Below, piece by piece: positions 12,052-24,186 of a stretch of DNA of 64,000 nt; the stretch's first letter is position 1; each line of letters starts with the position of its first letter. A program made the position numbers and the translations under genes. The DNA comes from Paraconiothyrium sp. Pb-2020 (Eukaryota; Ascomycota; Dothideomycetes; Pleosporales; Didymosphaeriaceae): assembly GCA_022419385.1 (NCBI GenBank), contig JAJUBI010000001.1, forward strand, positions 3,038,001-3,102,000, given 5' to 3'. Below the pieces are notes generated by a model. It was given only the letters and a program-made list of their open reading frames with translations, was not told the origin of the DNA and ran no database searches.

Positions 12052-12997
12052 GACATCGGAATTGGATTGTGGGTAGAATGAGGGTATCGAGGTTTGGGTA
12101 TATACCTTTAGAGGAATTGGGTACGAGCTGTATTATTTGAGCGGGCATATCATGCAGATTCGACTTTGTATCGAAGGGGCGCTTTTGGTTAATCTGGATA
12201 TGAGAGATGCATAGCGAGGTCGCTTTTGGGAGCGTTGAGGATATATACCAGTTTGGAGTGTCGAGTACAACGAGACAATGGACGTCATCACTGTCAATGA
12301 TCTGTGTTCCAAGGTCAGCTAGTAGGTATGAGGAATGAAGATGAACTCGTAGACCGATGGTAGCCTCTCGCCGGCAAGGACCGATATGCGGAACGCGGGT
12401 GCTTCCTAGCGTGTTCGACAGGGTCTGGATGATTGTTCGGCGTTCTGTTCGGCGCTACTCTCAGGTACATGTAATATCACGTGAATCCACAGCTGCAGGT
12501 GCCCAGTGATTCGTAAATAATACCCTCCTTTCGGTCCACGAACGATATTCACACAGGTCCTAGCAGGACAGCAGCCTCTTGCCGAAAAGGTGTAGCTCAA
12601 TCACAGCCCGGTCGCGTTCCGCGAGCATTTGGAGGTGCCTGGTCGTAGGGCTGAAGAACTTGCCTACCCTAGTCATGTAGCGCCGATGTCGTGATCCTTA
12701 GCGGGATTTCGAATTGTCTCAACGAGCATCAAATTTTCAAACACCACGTAAACAAGGGTAATGCGGAGCGCTTTAAATGAGAGCTGTCGCCAAGATGTCG
12801 AAACCCATCCTTCTTCGATCCCGTTGTGGTCGTTCTCTCCCGCAGATTTCTTTGGAGTTTGAAGAAAGTGGCAAGGACCGCTGATAGCTACTGCCAATTG
12901 CTCCAACATCATCACTGTGCCCGGGTGAATTCTTGACGAGAAAGAGAGCTGCATTCGAAGTGTATCCTGGGATAACTGGACCAGCTTCGCCTCCACC
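12052..12997. other. Intergenic, no gene seen
   Basis: About 950 bp: 3' flank of the SIP3-like gene and upstream region of the UNC-93-like gene. Antisense frames at 12673-13176 and 12773-13042 overlap the next gene and look like shadows. Confidence 0.6.
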
Positions 12998-14356
12998 ATG
13001 TCGTCCGTCATCGATGAGCCCACGGGCCCCGCAAAGTCGCATTCAATATTCCGCTCGGTTCCCTTCCAGATCATCGTCGCATGCGGTGTTTCTTTCACCG
13101 CGCCGGGTATGTGGGATGCCCTGGGTGGACTCGGTGCAGGAGGCGCAGCGGAACCGTACGCTGTATCGGCTGCCAACGCCCTGGTCTACGGTCTCTTCGC
13201 CATTGTCTGCGTCGCCGCAGGCGCTATCAACAACCGCATCGGCCTCAAGTACGGACTCGCGCTCGGTGCGATCGGTTATCCTCTTTACGGTGCCGGACTG
13301 TACACTAACAACGTACACTCGACGACCTGGTTCATGTTGTTTGGTTCGGCACTGTGCGGTATCTCAGCTGGATTCTTCTGGGCCGCCGAAGCAGCAATCA
13401 TTATCGGATATCCTTCTCCCGGCGACAGAGCCTTCTACCTCGCAATCTGGCAGTCCGCCAAAGCCGCAGGTCCCATCGTAGGAGGTGCCATCAACCTAGG
13501 ACTAAACGCGAATCGCAAGACCGCCGGCTCCGTTTCCTCTTCCACCTACATCGTCTTCATAGTCATCATGTGCCTTGGCCTGCCCATCGCCCTCTGCCTC
13601 TCTCCCGCGCGCAAGGTCTGGCGCAAAGACGGCAGCACAGTTGTAACCTCCATGGCGCCCACCTGGTCTGCCGAATTCAAAGCCGTCGGCCGCCTCCTCA
13701 TCAGCCGCCGCATCCTGCTCCTCCTCCCAGCTTTCTTCATCAGCTACTTCTACAACGGCTTCACGAGCACGTGGCTCACGCAATACTTCACCGTCCGCGC
13801 GCGCGCCTTTTCTAGTTTCTTCACTAACTTTGCGGGAATCTTCAGCTCGTTCATCATCGCGTTTTTGCTGGATAATCAGAGGGTGCATATCAAGACTAGG
13901 GGTCGCATCGCATTCGTCTCGATTATTACCATCCTGGTCGGCACATGGATATGGGCGTCTGTCCTGCAGAAGGAATTCTACAATATGGCCGAGCCGCCTG
14001 TTCACGATTGGTTCACGGGCGGCTTCGGAAAGTCGTACGCGCTCGTCTTCTTCTGGCAGTTTGGCGGGCAGGCGTTCCAGCAATTTCTGTACTGGCTCGT
14101 TGGCCAGTACGCGACGGATCTATCCAACCTTTCGCACCACACGGGTATTCTGCGCGGCGTGGAGGCGCTGGGGCAGACGGTCGCGTGGGCCATGCAGTCT
14201 GAGGGAAACGCGAATCATTTTGTCAGCATTGGGCTGAACTTTGGGATTACGGTGCTGTGCGTTGTGCCGACGTGGATTATTTTGAGCGAGTTGGAGGGAG
14301 CGCATGAGGTTAAGGTTATGGAGGAGGAGGTGGAGGGTGACGTTGTGAAGTCTTAA
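12998..14356 (+). CDS. UNC-93-like (DUF895) major facilitator protein
   Basis: Intronless, 452 residues, ATG at 12998 after a CACC context. About 11-12 hydrophobic helices; the first reads FQIIVACGVSFTAPGMWDALGGLG and a later loop reads FFWAAEAAIIIGYP..G.RA, which are features of the fungal UNC-93-like MFS group (annotated variously as DUF895 or ion-channel regulatory UNC-93). The tail is acidic and cytosolic. Substrate unknown; these proteins are usually placed in plasma or internal membranes. GC-rich third codon positions produce long antisense frames (for example 13502-14083 minus) that are shadows. Confidence 0.85.
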   Translation: MSSVIDEPTGPAKSHSIFRSVPFQIIVACGVSFTAPGMWDALGGLGAGGAAEPYAVSAANALVYGLFAIVCVAAGAINNRIGLKYGLALGAIGYPLYGAGLYTNNVHSTTWFMLFGSALCGISAGFFWAAEAAIIIGYPSPGDRAFYLAIWQSAKAAGPIVGGAINLGLNANRKTAGSVSSSTYIVFIVIMCLGLPIALCLSPARKVWRKDGSTVVTSMAPTWSAEFKAVGRLLISRRILLLLPAFFISYFYNGFTSTWLTQYFTVRARAFSSFFTNFAGIFSSFIIAFLLDNQRVHIKTRGRIAFVSIITILVGTWIWASVLQKEFYNMAEPPVHDWFTGGFGKSYALVFFWQFGGQAFQQFLYWLVGQYATDLSNLSHHTGILRGVEALGQTVAWAMQSEGNANHFVSIGLNFGITVLCVVPTWIILSELEGAHEVKVMEEEVEGDVVKS

Positions 14357-15397
14357 GATTTTGGGAGGGATGTCGGTGCGCGATGCACGATGTTAGCATT
14401 AATATTGCATGGATCGGAGTACTAAAAGTGGTGTCGTATTTTTACGATGGTGGCAATTGATACCCATTCTTACTGTTGCACAGGCGAGTCGGGCTGCTGG
14501 CGATGTTTTACGCGTGAACACTGACGATATAGTATTACATAAGAACTCCTGAAGCGCATTGAAGCTGTGTGACTCTAAGGTCTCTCATCATAGATAGCGC
14601 TTAATAACCTCCTTTCGATGATTACTTCATCTCCAATTGTAAGACAGAGAGGATGAGTCCGAGTTCTTTGGACTTCCATATTTGACACGGGAAATGTCAA
14701 TACAAACAGAACGAAGTTGACTGTTGTAAACCAGATTGTACAATCCGGCCAATAATAGAGAAAAACATATATACACAAATGATATATTTAATGATAAAGA
14801 ATAACTTTTGGCATATATAATTATCGCCGTTTTACAGCTATATACACTGCTCATGACCTTTTGGCGTCTTCGTCGTATTCGCTCCATACGTCTGGCCAAA
14901 TCTGGTATCATTCGCAATTGTAGCCCACATGGACTGGTCGTGGCTTGCACTATGGCAAAGTTCTTCCTGGAAGCATTCGCATCTGTCCAAATTCGGCGAT
15001 ATTCTCGACCCGAACCAGGGTCAAGTTTGAAGATCTCGTCCGCGAATCTCCTCAGGAAACGAAACGTTTCAAACTAGCATCGTAGCGGTAAACGCATGCC
15101 CACAATGGGAAAAGCGCATAAGTGCCTATAGAATACGCAATATGTTTACAGCGTTAGCGTGCAGCCTTCCGCAAAGCTTAGGGTGCTCTACAATGCACGA
15201 TCACTAATAGCGCATCATCGCGCGACGAGGGGAGAAAATATTTCCGTGTAGTCGTAGATCACGGGGTCCCATAGAAAGCCAGGCAATGCCTGCTTCACCA
15301 GCCTTCAGTGGCTTCTGCACCTGTACCAACTAACTCACATTCTTTTGTGCAAATTTGATAGCATTCATTCGTTCTGTTCTATCTTTTGCTGGTCAAG
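14357..15397. other. Intergenic with AT-rich centre
   Basis: About 1 kb without a supported gene. An AT-rich patch lies around 14740-14830. The last few hundred bases are presumably the pectin lyase promoter. Confidence 0.6.
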
Positions 15398-16626
15398 ATG
15401 CCTTCTTCTAACGCTAAAACCGCTGCCCTTACCTGGGCCCTTTCTTTTGCGCCTTCTGCTCTTAGCGCTGCGCTTCCCGTCAAGCGGGCTATCTCCTCTG
15501 TTGTCTCTGGTACCCCGATCGGTTTCGCGTCTGGTGCCACTGGTGGAGGAGATGCCACCCCTGTCTATCCCACGACAATCGACGACTTGAAGAAGTACCT
15601 TACCTCGTCGGATCCCCAGGTCATCGTCATTGATGGCGAGTACAATTTTGCCGGCTCTGAGGGCACTCAGACTTTGCAAGCCTGCAACTCATATTCTTGC
15701 ACGCCCGAGAACGGCGGCCAGGCGCTCTTAAATACTCTCAATGGCTGCAGCACCTCAACTTACGACGTCGAAATCGACACGGCGGCGTACCAGGGCGTCC
15801 AGGTTAAGTCTGACAAGACGCTCGTGGGCAAAAACGGTGCGACTCTCAACGGTATGTCTACCTCCGCTTGCCCTCCCCTATCCCAGCAACACCAACTAAC
15901 ACAGCGGAACAAACAGGCAAGGGCCTCCGCCTCGTCTCCGTCTCCAACATCATAATCCAAAACCTTAAAGTCACCAACCTCAACCCCAAGTACGTCTGGG
16001 GCGGCGACGCTTTCACTCTCTCCGGCACCTCAAACATCTGGATCGATCACGTCGAGACCTCCCAGACAGGCCGCCAGCACTACTCCTTCGGCACGGACCC
16101 CAACGACCACATCACCATCTCCAACTCTTTCATCAACGGCAAAACGACCAACTCCGCTACTTGTGATTCTCATACGTACTGGGGCGAAGAAATGGTCGGC
16201 ACAGACGACAGCATTACATGGTATGCGAACCACGTGTACATGACTTCCGGACGCAGCCCTGCGCTCAGCGGCGGCACCTTGCTGCATGCCGTCAACAACG
16301 TGTTTGAGGATAACACCGGGCATTTGATTGAGGGCGGGGGCTCTGCTGCGCGGGGCATCTTCGAGGGTAATGTGTTCAAGAGCATCACGACTACTCTCGA
16401 CAGCGGATACGCGGGGAAGTTGTTCGGCGCGACGGCATCGAATGCGGCGAGTTGCAGCACTGCGCTGGGAAGAAGCTGCGAGGCGAATACGTTTAGTAGT
16501 GCGGCTGAGCTTGGTAGGGCGGACACGGACTTCTTTGGGGATTATAAGGGGTTTAGTATTGTTAAGGCTGCGTCGGCGAGCAGCATTGCGAGCTCGGTGC
16601 CGGAGAGCGCGGGTGCTACTTTGTAG
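15398..16626 (+). CDS. Secreted pectin lyase, polysaccharide lyase family 1
   Basis: Cuts highly methylated pectin by beta-elimination outside the cell. Exons 15398-15851 and 15917-16626 with a 65 bp GTATGT..CAG intron; 387 residues. The ATG at 15398 begins a signal peptide (about residues 1-25, hydrophobic LTWALSFAPSALSAA) followed by a Lys-Arg site. The mature protein opens with GFASGATGGGDATPVYPTT, a pectin lyase A-type signature. The parallel beta-helix core has VWGGDAFTL near 177 (acidic pocket residue), WIDHV, GRQHYSFGTD and TSGRSP near 260, where the Arg corresponds to the PL1 catalytic arginine. Cysteines match the PelA-type fold. It has pectin lyase rather than pectate lyase style (no Ca-binding Asp cluster that I can see). 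Suggests a plant-associated or saprobic lifestyle. Confidence 0.92.
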
Positions 16627-17612
16627 GTAGATGTGGCTTGGAGGAGGTAGCGAGTGGGGCCTAGATCGACTTTACTTTCTCTTGTATATTTTGTTTAATC
16701 CGACTCTTATCTTAGGCTTCGCTGACGTTCGACTTGCAATCCTAGCACTGATGTGATCCATGCCGAACTGACCATCCTGCGCGTCGGAGGTGTTGTGTTG
16801 TGGAGTGTTGGCAGGTCTACCATACTCGGAATCAGAAACTGCTGGCAGGCGAATATCGATTAGCATGACACAAAGTTTAGGGGGCGTATCGCATTCCTTC
16901 TGCTAGGAGCAGTGAAGCGCGTGTTGTGGTGTAGGTCCACGTCATCTCGAGCAAGTCAGGGCGCACGGCTTTCAGCCCTGCCTCTTCTGAGTATCGATAG
17001 ATGTAGTACGCTACGAACACTGATTCAACATCCAACATTCCCTAACCCCATCTCTACGGCATGCAATAATCGCTCAGCGCGAAGAGGACAGCCCTAGTCG
17101 GGGTCATGATACCTAGCGCCTTGGTATCGAGGACACCACAGGGCCCGTACCGCTCCTTCATCCCGCAAAAGAGGTACTCCTCAATGTCTCACCCACAGCG
17201 ACCAGTCTCGCCTCTCATACGATCAATCTTTGTATCCCCACTTCGATTGGCTCTGTGCGGGTTTCCCCGCGCACAACCCTGCCGGTGCATGCAGATCTTA
17301 CATGGGACCAAACTGTGGGGTATTCGGCAGATTAACATCGCTAGAAGCGACCAGGCTCTGCCCAATGAACAGCGATAGCTTTGCTGCTGACCGTTGACAG
17401 CCCTCGAAACCGCATATGTGCCTAGCCTTATACATGTTGGGCATGAAAGATGGTTTATCAGGGTAAATGGTGGACCGTTCTCGAAGACAACCATACTTAA
17501 GGTGAGGAGGATCGCGGCAGGGTTCGACCCAAACCGTTCTCGGACGTTTCGTTCTGTTTCGTCGTAGGATTGCAAAAGGAGGTGCGCATTGAGAAGCGAC
17601 AAAAAGTGCATT
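16627..17612. other. Intergenic, no gene seen
   Basis: About 990 bp; overlapping minus-strand frames at 17189-17611 and 17298-17789 have no recognisable motif and run into the next gene's first exon. Confidence 0.55.
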
Positions 17613-19684
17613 ATGACGTTGGGTATCGTGGAGCCTAAGACAAGCGCGCAGCCGCCCGGGACGGAGTACTTGCTGGATACGGCACAGACGAGCGTGGAGC
17701 ATCAGTATGAGCACGCGCACTTCAAGCATGGGAAGGGAAAGGTTGGTTCTTGAAGAGCATCCACCCAGTCTTGGACATTGACAGCGCACCAGAAAGAAGA
17801 GATTGTTTTGATCCCGCAGCCATCCGACGATCCGAACGACCCGCTCGTGAGTGATGCTCGATCACTGCGCGAAACGTTATTGACAAGTTCAGCTCTGGCC
17901 GACATGGAAGCGCGAACTTGCTTTCGTTGTTCTGTTCTTCAACAGCATCATCTTCGCCGCTTGTCCGGGGCCCATGATAGCCCCTGCAACCGTCGCGTTG
18001 GCCACACAACTTGAAGTGCCAGTCAAGAAGATAGCACAGCTCTCCGGCTACCAGCTTCTCATTGTCGGTGCGCTTGGGTATGTACTCCAATTCACACTCA
18101 TGAACAGTTCAAGGCTAACCAGTAACCATTCTACAGTCCTATTGTATCCGTCCTAGCGGAGAAATATGGTAAACGGCCTCAATTTCTTTTTGCTGGCCTC
18201 TTCGGCGCACTGGGCACCGGCATTTGCATCGGGGGTTTCGATCAATCCAGCCTCTCCAAATCGTATACCGTCCTTCTCGCAGGACGCATGATACAGGGTT
18301 TAGGGACAACAGCCTACGAGTCGCTCACCGTAGCAGCAATCGGCGACATGTTCTTCTTGCATCAACGGGGCATACGAACCTCGTTACTTGTTCTGACAAC
18401 AGCATGCCTCGCTTCCTTTGTAGCCATATGCTCAGGACACATATTCGAGGTGCTTGGGGCGCGTAATTTGTTCGTTATCCTGCTGCCATTGCAACTTTTT
18501 GGATTCATCTGTTCGTTCCTATTCATTCCAGAGACTCAATTCCGACGGAATGAGGTGAGGGTTGGTACCGCGACGGAGCACGATGAACTCACTGTTCAAG
18601 AAAAAGCCGAGGCGAGCACACAGTCTATCACACAAGAGCCCAGCACAACGACGGCACTTCCTACCGTTCCTAAACGTACCTTCGTTCAGGATCTGCGCTT
18701 GACGTCCGGCGTCTACAATCACGACAGTATCTTCAAGCTCCTGGGTCGCATCTTCATTCATTTGCTTAATCCAGCTATCGTATGGATTACGTTGGTAGCG
18801 GCCATCTTGATTGTATGCAATACTCCGTTCTTGATTCACCATTCCCTCCCTTTCTAGAAACTACATGCATGACACTGCGCTGACACACAACAAGTCCTTC
18901 TTCGTCGGCACAGCCTACACCCTCGCGCAAATCTTCACACCCCCACCCTACAACCTCACCGTCAGCCAGAACGGGTACTTCTTCACCGGTGCCCTGCTCG
19001 GCGGCATACTCGGCGTGATATCCGGGCCGCTGTGCGACCTCTCAGCCAAGACCCTCTCGCGACGCAATAAGGGCGTTTTCGAAGCCGAATTTCGTATCCC
19101 AGTCAATACCCTCGCTGTGACTATGCTTTCCATCGGCTGGTTTACGTTTATGTGGGCGCTGAAACATCCCGCGATGAAAGGCGGCGTGTATCTCTGCTCG
19201 TTCTGCTATGGCGCGGTGTGCTTTGGGACAAGTGTCGCGGGCACGTCAACGGGGCTTTATATACTGTCAGTTCACCCCTTTCTAATTTCTTTCCTCGTTT
19301 CAAAGCTGCCGGACTCAAGCTTTTTTCCTCTTTCTTCAAAGTTGGGAAAATACGCTGATCGAGATGATAGCGACGCCTTCCGCCCTTACGCAACCGAGAT
19401 CTTCATTTTGCAGATGATGATCAAGAACTTTCTTTTCTACGCTTTCTCGACGTTCATCAATGACTTTGCGGCGGAGCGGGGACCGGCGCACATGTGCATG
19501 GTTTGGGGTATCATCACGATTTGTGGGTTTGTGACTTGTGTGCCTATGTGTAAGTGCTATTTTTCTCGTTTAGGAGAATGGGCGGTGGGAAAGTACCTAA
19601 AGCTGACGAATTGCAGATGTATTTGGAAAGGTGAATCGCTCGTGGGTGCATCGCATGTCTGCGAAGTATTTGGGGGCTAAGTGA
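17613..19684 (+). CDS. MFS transporter, DHA1/HOL1-like group
   Basis: Seven exons: 17613-17745, 17785-17846, 17893-18077, 18137-18812, 18895-19265, 19371-19549 and 19617-19684, in phase throughout, 557 residues. Landmarks: cytosolic N-terminus with DPNDPL followed across an intron by a WPTWKREL entry into helix 1, GPMIAPA in helix 1, GALGPIVSVLAEKYGKRP (MFS motif A region, split by an intron), GRMIQG, then a long charged middle loop and six further helices ending in MYVFGKVNRSWVHR. This is the layout of fungal polyspecific proton antiporters related to HOL1/YHK8. Substrate unknown. The first intron (39 bp) is short and the least certain; other introns have strong donors and CTGAC/CTAAC branch motifs. 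Confidence 0.85.
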
Positions 19685-20115
19685 GCGGGAAGGATGCCGA
19701 TATGCTATTGATGGTGGCAAGAAACACTGAGAAGACCGGGAAAACAAACAATTGATACGAGGTGAAGGATACGCGGCCTCCCATACTTTATGAAGATCAT
19801 GAGCAGATTGCATCGTACAGGTATACTTCCAAGGTTAGAACCGTATCACGTGATCTCATCCGATTCGACAACGGGAGGCCAGAAATCGATTCTAAGAGGC
19901 CACAGATGTATACAGGAGGCCTGAAATCCCCCACCTATGAGGAGCATTGATATAGGAGCGAAGGCGCGCTCGATGTCATTGCTAAATTTAGGTACAACGA
20001 GCCACCACGCCGTGGCCCAAGCTCGTGGCTTTCGGACTTCAGCGCCGATCTTCAACGTCTCCTTTCCTTCAGGCAACACCAAGTCGAGACTGACACAAAG
20101 AATTGGTCTTTTGCG
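19685..20115. other. Intergenic, 431 bp
   Basis: No gene seen. Contains a loose cluster of related phrases (GAGGCC..GAAATC at 19876-19930), too short to call a repeat. Confidence 0.5.
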
Positions 20116-21255
20116 ATGCCTCGTCTGAAGCCGTTCCGCGCGTGCAGACTGCTGCTATACACATGGCTTCTTACCGTTGCCTTCTGGTCGCTGCTGCCTT
20201 CATCTACGATACCATACGCGCAGGAGCAACACCACATTGAGAAGACACTCAAAGCAGGCCTTCCATTGACAATCGTCGACAGCTATTCGATGACCTACCG
20301 CCAAGATAATGGCGTCGCCCACGCCATCTATGAGTTTCGACTTTTCCAGTCCCCCACTCCACAGAACGGAGTGGAGCTGCTACTAAAGAACGAGCCAATC
20401 AACTTGACAGGCCTCATGAAAAGGTCGGAAGCATACCACTTCTCGAAGATCAAGAACAATGCGGTTCGAACACCCTTCTTCGACACGACGCGATTGGGGC
20501 TCGCAATCTCCTCGGTCGACGACCATGTCGATTGTGTTGTGTGCCTTCCATGGTTCGTCAGGAGCGACAAGGCCCTACTTACACAGGAGATGCAAGACCA
20601 CAGAGAAATTGTCGAAGTCCGCTTGACTGTAGATGAGCACAGCGTGGTGGAGGTCTGGCCGAGGTCAATCGTTGACCACACTCTTGCAGAGCTGGAAAAG
20701 GTTCGGCAGAAGCCAGAGGCTGCAGATTATGAAGAGGGCCAAATTCTTGAAGAAGCAATGCAATATTTGCGGGATTCCGCCCGTCCTCTCATCCAGCTAG
20801 AAGGCGGAGACATGACGAAGCTGGAAGAAATCTCCGTGCCCTATGTGCGAGGCAACCTGCCCTCGAAAACCTACCACATCCGGAAGGCAATGTTGGTGCG
20901 CCTTGGGCCTGCATTGCGCATTGCTCTATTTCCTTTTCTTCTTATTGTCCGTTCATTATCCATCGTGCCGGAAGTCCTGTTGTTTGTTTTGCTTGAAGGC
21001 GGGCTTGCGTGCGCTGGAATAATGCTGTCGGCTTGGCTACGGGCTGGCCGACCAGATTTTCGGCAATGGACGCGCAATTTTTGGATGACAAGGTGGATTC
21101 CCTTCAGGTCGAACAAGCCAAGGAGATTATGGGGTCCAGCAGGACCCGTTGAGTCAAAGCGCATGGAGCGCAGCGGATGGGCAGCGGGTGGTGTTGTGGG
21201 TCTCCAACGGCCGAAGACTGTCAGGCTTGGACGAGGCATGGATGCGGCGGTATGA
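20116..21255 (+). CDS. Protein of unknown function with N- and C-terminal membrane segments
   Basis: Intronless frame of 379 residues from ATG 20116. I do not recognise the family. Residues 8-28 are hydrophobic (LLLYTWLLTVAFWSLLP) and could be a signal anchor; residues 30-280 form a soluble, probably lumenal or extracellular region with alternating strand-like segments; a second hydrophobic pair lies near 283-325 (LRIALFPFLLIVRSL, VLLFVLLEGGLACAGIMLSAW), followed by a basic cytosolic tail rich in Arg/Lys. The topology suggests an endomembrane protein with a large lumenal domain. The hydrophobic helices and even codon use argue that it is a real gene. Confidence 0.7.
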   Translation: MPRLKPFRACRLLLYTWLLTVAFWSLLPSSTIPYAQEQHHIEKTLKAGLPLTIVDSYSMTYRQDNGVAHAIYEFRLFQSPTPQNGVELLLKNEPINLTGLMKRSEAYHFSKIKNNAVRTPFFDTTRLGLAISSVDDHVDCVVCLPWFVRSDKALLTQEMQDHREIVEVRLTVDEHSVVEVWPRSIVDHTLAELEKVRQKPEAADYEEGQILEEAMQYLRDSARPLIQLEGGDMTKLEEISVPYVRGNLPSKTYHIRKAMLVRLGPALRIALFPFLLIVRSLSIVPEVLLFVLLEGGLACAGIMLSAWLRAGRPDFRQWTRNFWMTRWIPFRSNKPRRLWGPAGPVESKRMERSGWAAGGVVGLQRPKTVRLGRGMDAAV

Positions 21256-22377
21256 CGAGCGAAAGCAGTTTACCGCAGTTCTCCATTTAGGGACATGGCA
21301 AGCCGGAGGACACCAGGCGCATGATTGTCAAGTTGCCATTGTGCTGTGTGCAGCCTGCCCAAGCGCCTGTATGCGTTTGGTAGCGAGCCCGGCGTGTGCA
21401 TTCCTCCGCATGCAGCATAACCATGGTATTACAACCACACTTGTTCAACATGAGATGCAGCAAACTCTGCAAATATGCCAAGCGCCGCGGCTTTCCGACA
21501 TCTCAGTATACCGGCAAGATGTTGATCATCGAATATCGTCTCACCCACAATCCAATGCGCCCCTTCGAGCGAGTCTGGCTCGCTGCTGTATCGACTGCGG
21601 GCACTAAACGAGGAGCGCCTTGCCCGCTCGAATCCGAGCCAAAGCGACGGCGTATCAGCACACATTGGAGCTGCGCTGCGCGCTCAGAGGAGATGGAACT
21701 GGAGGAAAATTACTCGCAACAGGTCAATCCTGCCGAAGAACAGGCCATGGATATGGACCGATCACCTTGAACTATCGAATCTTTCTCCCGAGGAGGGGGA
21801 ATACAAATTGACGTCGTGCGCCGCTATTGGTAAGCTTGATGTGAAAGAGCCGGTAATAGCGACCAAGTAATGTCCGTTCCGAAACGGCTCCGCATCGTAT
21901 CACGGCAGCCCGTTGGACTCTCGACACGAGAGAAAGAAGAGGCGGAGCGCAGGCGGAGAAAATGGAAAAAGCGCTTGGGTCTTCCCGATATGACTGGGCG
22001 CATTGGGACTACGCAGCCCTCGACCTGGCTGAATCTTAACGGAAACGGCACCCCAGATCCGAGCTGGATGACACCTTAATACTTAGCCATTCGGCAAGCT
22101 GTAATATCCAACACGACACCGAAAAATTTGCGTTGCTTGTCTGTCGGCAGGCATCGTCAAATCTTGGAAAAAGGACACAAGTTCTTCCGCAATACCTCCT
22201 CCCTTAATAAGACAGTCCAAAAGGAGCCTGGAATGATCTATCACTAAACATCGATGCTGGCTTCCTTTGTCCGTTCTCAACGCAAGAATTCACATCATCA
22301 CCAATCAACGCTCGTCTTATCGTTACACACCATCGACCACTTGATCTTTTGCTTCGACAAATACGCTTCTTAAACAC
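21256..22377. other. Intergenic with weak small-gene candidates
   Basis: About 1.1 kb. Two overlapping plus frames could be parts of a small gene: one through 21500-21770 (KRGAPCPLESEPKRRRIS) and one at 21870-22079 (see next entry). A donor-like GTAAGC at 21831 and an acceptor-like GGCAG near 21907 exist, but no join is convincing. Confidence 0.4.
21870..22079 (+). CDS. Possible small protein, unknown
   Basis: 69-residue frame with a true ATG, an Arg/Lys/Glu-rich helix (REKEEAERRRRKWKKRLG) and a polar tail. No family recognised; could be part of a longer spliced gene or chance. Confidence 0.22.
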   Translation: MSVPKRLRIVSRQPVGLSTREKEEAERRRRKWKKRLGLPDMTGRIGTTQPSTWLNLNGNGTPDPSWMTP

Positions 22378-22716
22378 ATGGATCTCCGCAAGCGTTTCCA
22401 AGGACGTTATCGCAATGGCCGCGACGCGCTCAAGCGCCGTTATTCCGTCGCGAGGTCGCCTTCAGTGTCCGAGGATCCAACGGTTCTACCAATGATACCC
22501 GAGTCGGCGTCTGATTTTGGGCAGATGACTATGACTGAAATCGACAACATCTACATGAAAATGATGAGTACGCAAGAACTTGGGACGTCGTCCGTCTATA
22601 GCTCTGGATCCTCCGGAGAGGGGCTGACCAGCGGAACGCCCAGCTTTTGGGAAGCATTGAGTAGATTTCGCATACCATGGGCACGCATAGACCTCGGACC
22701 TCGAGTTCGTCGCTAG
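22378..22716 (+). CDS. Possible small protein, unknown
   Basis: 112-residue frame from ATG 22378 with a basic N-terminus (RKRFQGRYRNGRDALKRRYS), Ser-rich middle and Trp/Arg-containing tail. No signal peptide, no domain recognised. The composition is protein-like and the ATG context is acceptable, but nothing else supports it. Confidence 0.38.
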   Translation: MDLRKRFQGRYRNGRDALKRRYSVARSPSVSEDPTVLPMIPESASDFGQMTMTEIDNIYMKMMSTQELGTSSVYSSGSSGEGLTSGTPSFWEALSRFRIPWARIDLGPRVRR

Positions 22717-23158
22717 ATTTGAAGATTCCAGGTTGCAGGAGTAATCAGCAGGACAAGATCTAAGTTCGAGGATGTTGTAGGAGGACTAGAGAGATTCCGG
22801 AGACAGCTGAGCGAGCACAACGACAATGTTGGAAACATATAACTTAGTCAGAAGATTATAGGGTAACGCGGACTGTTTATGAACAAAACTAGCACTGTCG
22901 AGTCGACCCGGATGACTCAAAGATGGCAGTTGACAGGAGTGGTCGTTCTTGGATTTGGGTGGTTCGAGATAATACTGAACACACGTTGTTTGTCTTCAAT
23001 AGACCGGGTACACTGCCAAGGATTACGTCGCTCTGAACATGAAACTATCAAGTAGATGAATGTTACAATCCTTTCTACTTCTCTGTCTTTACGCGTGTCA
23101 TACAGGACCGTCAATGGAATGTATCCCGCCGAGCCTCCACCTACTCATGGTAGCCACA
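22717..23158. other. Intergenic, 442 bp
   Basis: 3' flank of the SDR gene; nothing seen. Confidence 0.5.
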
Positions 23159-24186
23159 TCACAGCCACTGCTTGTTACCGAAATGAGAGATGAAATCGCC
23201 AGCACTGCCCTTCTCCAGACTGGCGTCCGCAATGATCGGCCGCATGAGTGACACGCTCTGCTCCGGCGTGATTGGGCCCTTGAAATCCGGCGCATACTTC
23301 GGCGCCAACTCACCAAAGAATGCCCCGAGTCTCTGAAGCTGTTCTGGAGTCGCTGTAACAAAACGGTTAGCGTATTCATATTCAAACAACAAGACAGCGA
23401 CCGCTCCTACCATCGTAAGTCTGACCGACATCCACCGACCCCGGCGCAAGCCCCATGAAAAGAATCCCCTCTTTCTTAAACTGCGCGCTGAACTTTGCAA
23501 CGATCATGTTGAGCGCGGCTTTGCTGGTTGAGTAGAGCGGTGCGAGCGTCACGTCCCACGTGCGTGTGAGCTCGATGTCGGAGTAGCCGCTGGTGATTGC
23601 AATCACTTTCTTTGCTTCGCCTTTCCGGATGAGCGGCAGGAAGAGGTTGAAGAGGTGGATGTTTCCGATGACGTTTACTTCGAAGAGAGCGCGGAGTTCG
23701 TTGGTCACTTGTTCTGATTGGGTTGCGCTGGTCGGATGTCAGGATTTACTCGGGTTAGGGAGGGTGTTTTCTTACAGGTCGCCGATGCCGTCGTATTGGT
23801 CGAAGGGGGTGATGAGGCCGGCGTTAGCGATGAGGTAGTCTAGGGCTCCGCCGGTGATCTGAGCAGTTTCGGTGACCGCTTTCTGTCGCGACATTAGTGC
23901 TTGTTTCTAAAGTCGAGCTTAGGCGCCTCACCTGTAGAGCATTGTAGTCTGTAACATCCGCCGCGATGATGTGGATGTTGGTTCGGCCTTTCAGATCTGG
24001 GTCTTCAGACACCTTCTTCTCGGTAGCCTGCTTATTGCGGACTAATCCGATTACGACGTTGTTTGAGTCACTAGAGTACTGGCGAAGGAATTCATACTGT
24101 GCAGATTAGCAAGTTGTATTTAAAGAGGCAACGCTGGGCCGTACTCCGATTCCCCTGGATACTCCAGTGATAAGGTAAGAAGGCAT
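23159..24186 (-). CDS. Short-chain dehydrogenase/reductase
   Basis: NAD(P)-dependent oxidoreductase with Rossmann fold. Five exons: 24145-24186, 23932-24096, 23776-23882, 23411-23727 and 23159-23352; all four introns are 48-58 bp with GT..AG ends and agree in phase; 274 residues. The nucleotide-binding motif TGVSRGIG is at residues 7-14 (split from the rest by intron 1), the ANAG strand motif follows in exon 3, and the catalytic Ser (ITSGYSD) and YxxxK (YSTSK) are in exon 4, so the active site is complete. Classical SDR length. Substrate cannot be inferred; the PGSVDVGQTYDG region is typical of fungal uncharacterised SDRs. Adjacent divergent gene is a regulator. Confidence 0.9.

Noticed and set aside
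13502..14083. 193-codon antisense frame under the UNC-93-like gene
   Set aside because: Mirror of GC3-rich codons of a well supported membrane protein.
17189..17789. Two overlapping minus-strand frames before the DHA1-like MFS
   Set aside because: No motif, and they overlap the first exon of a supported gene.
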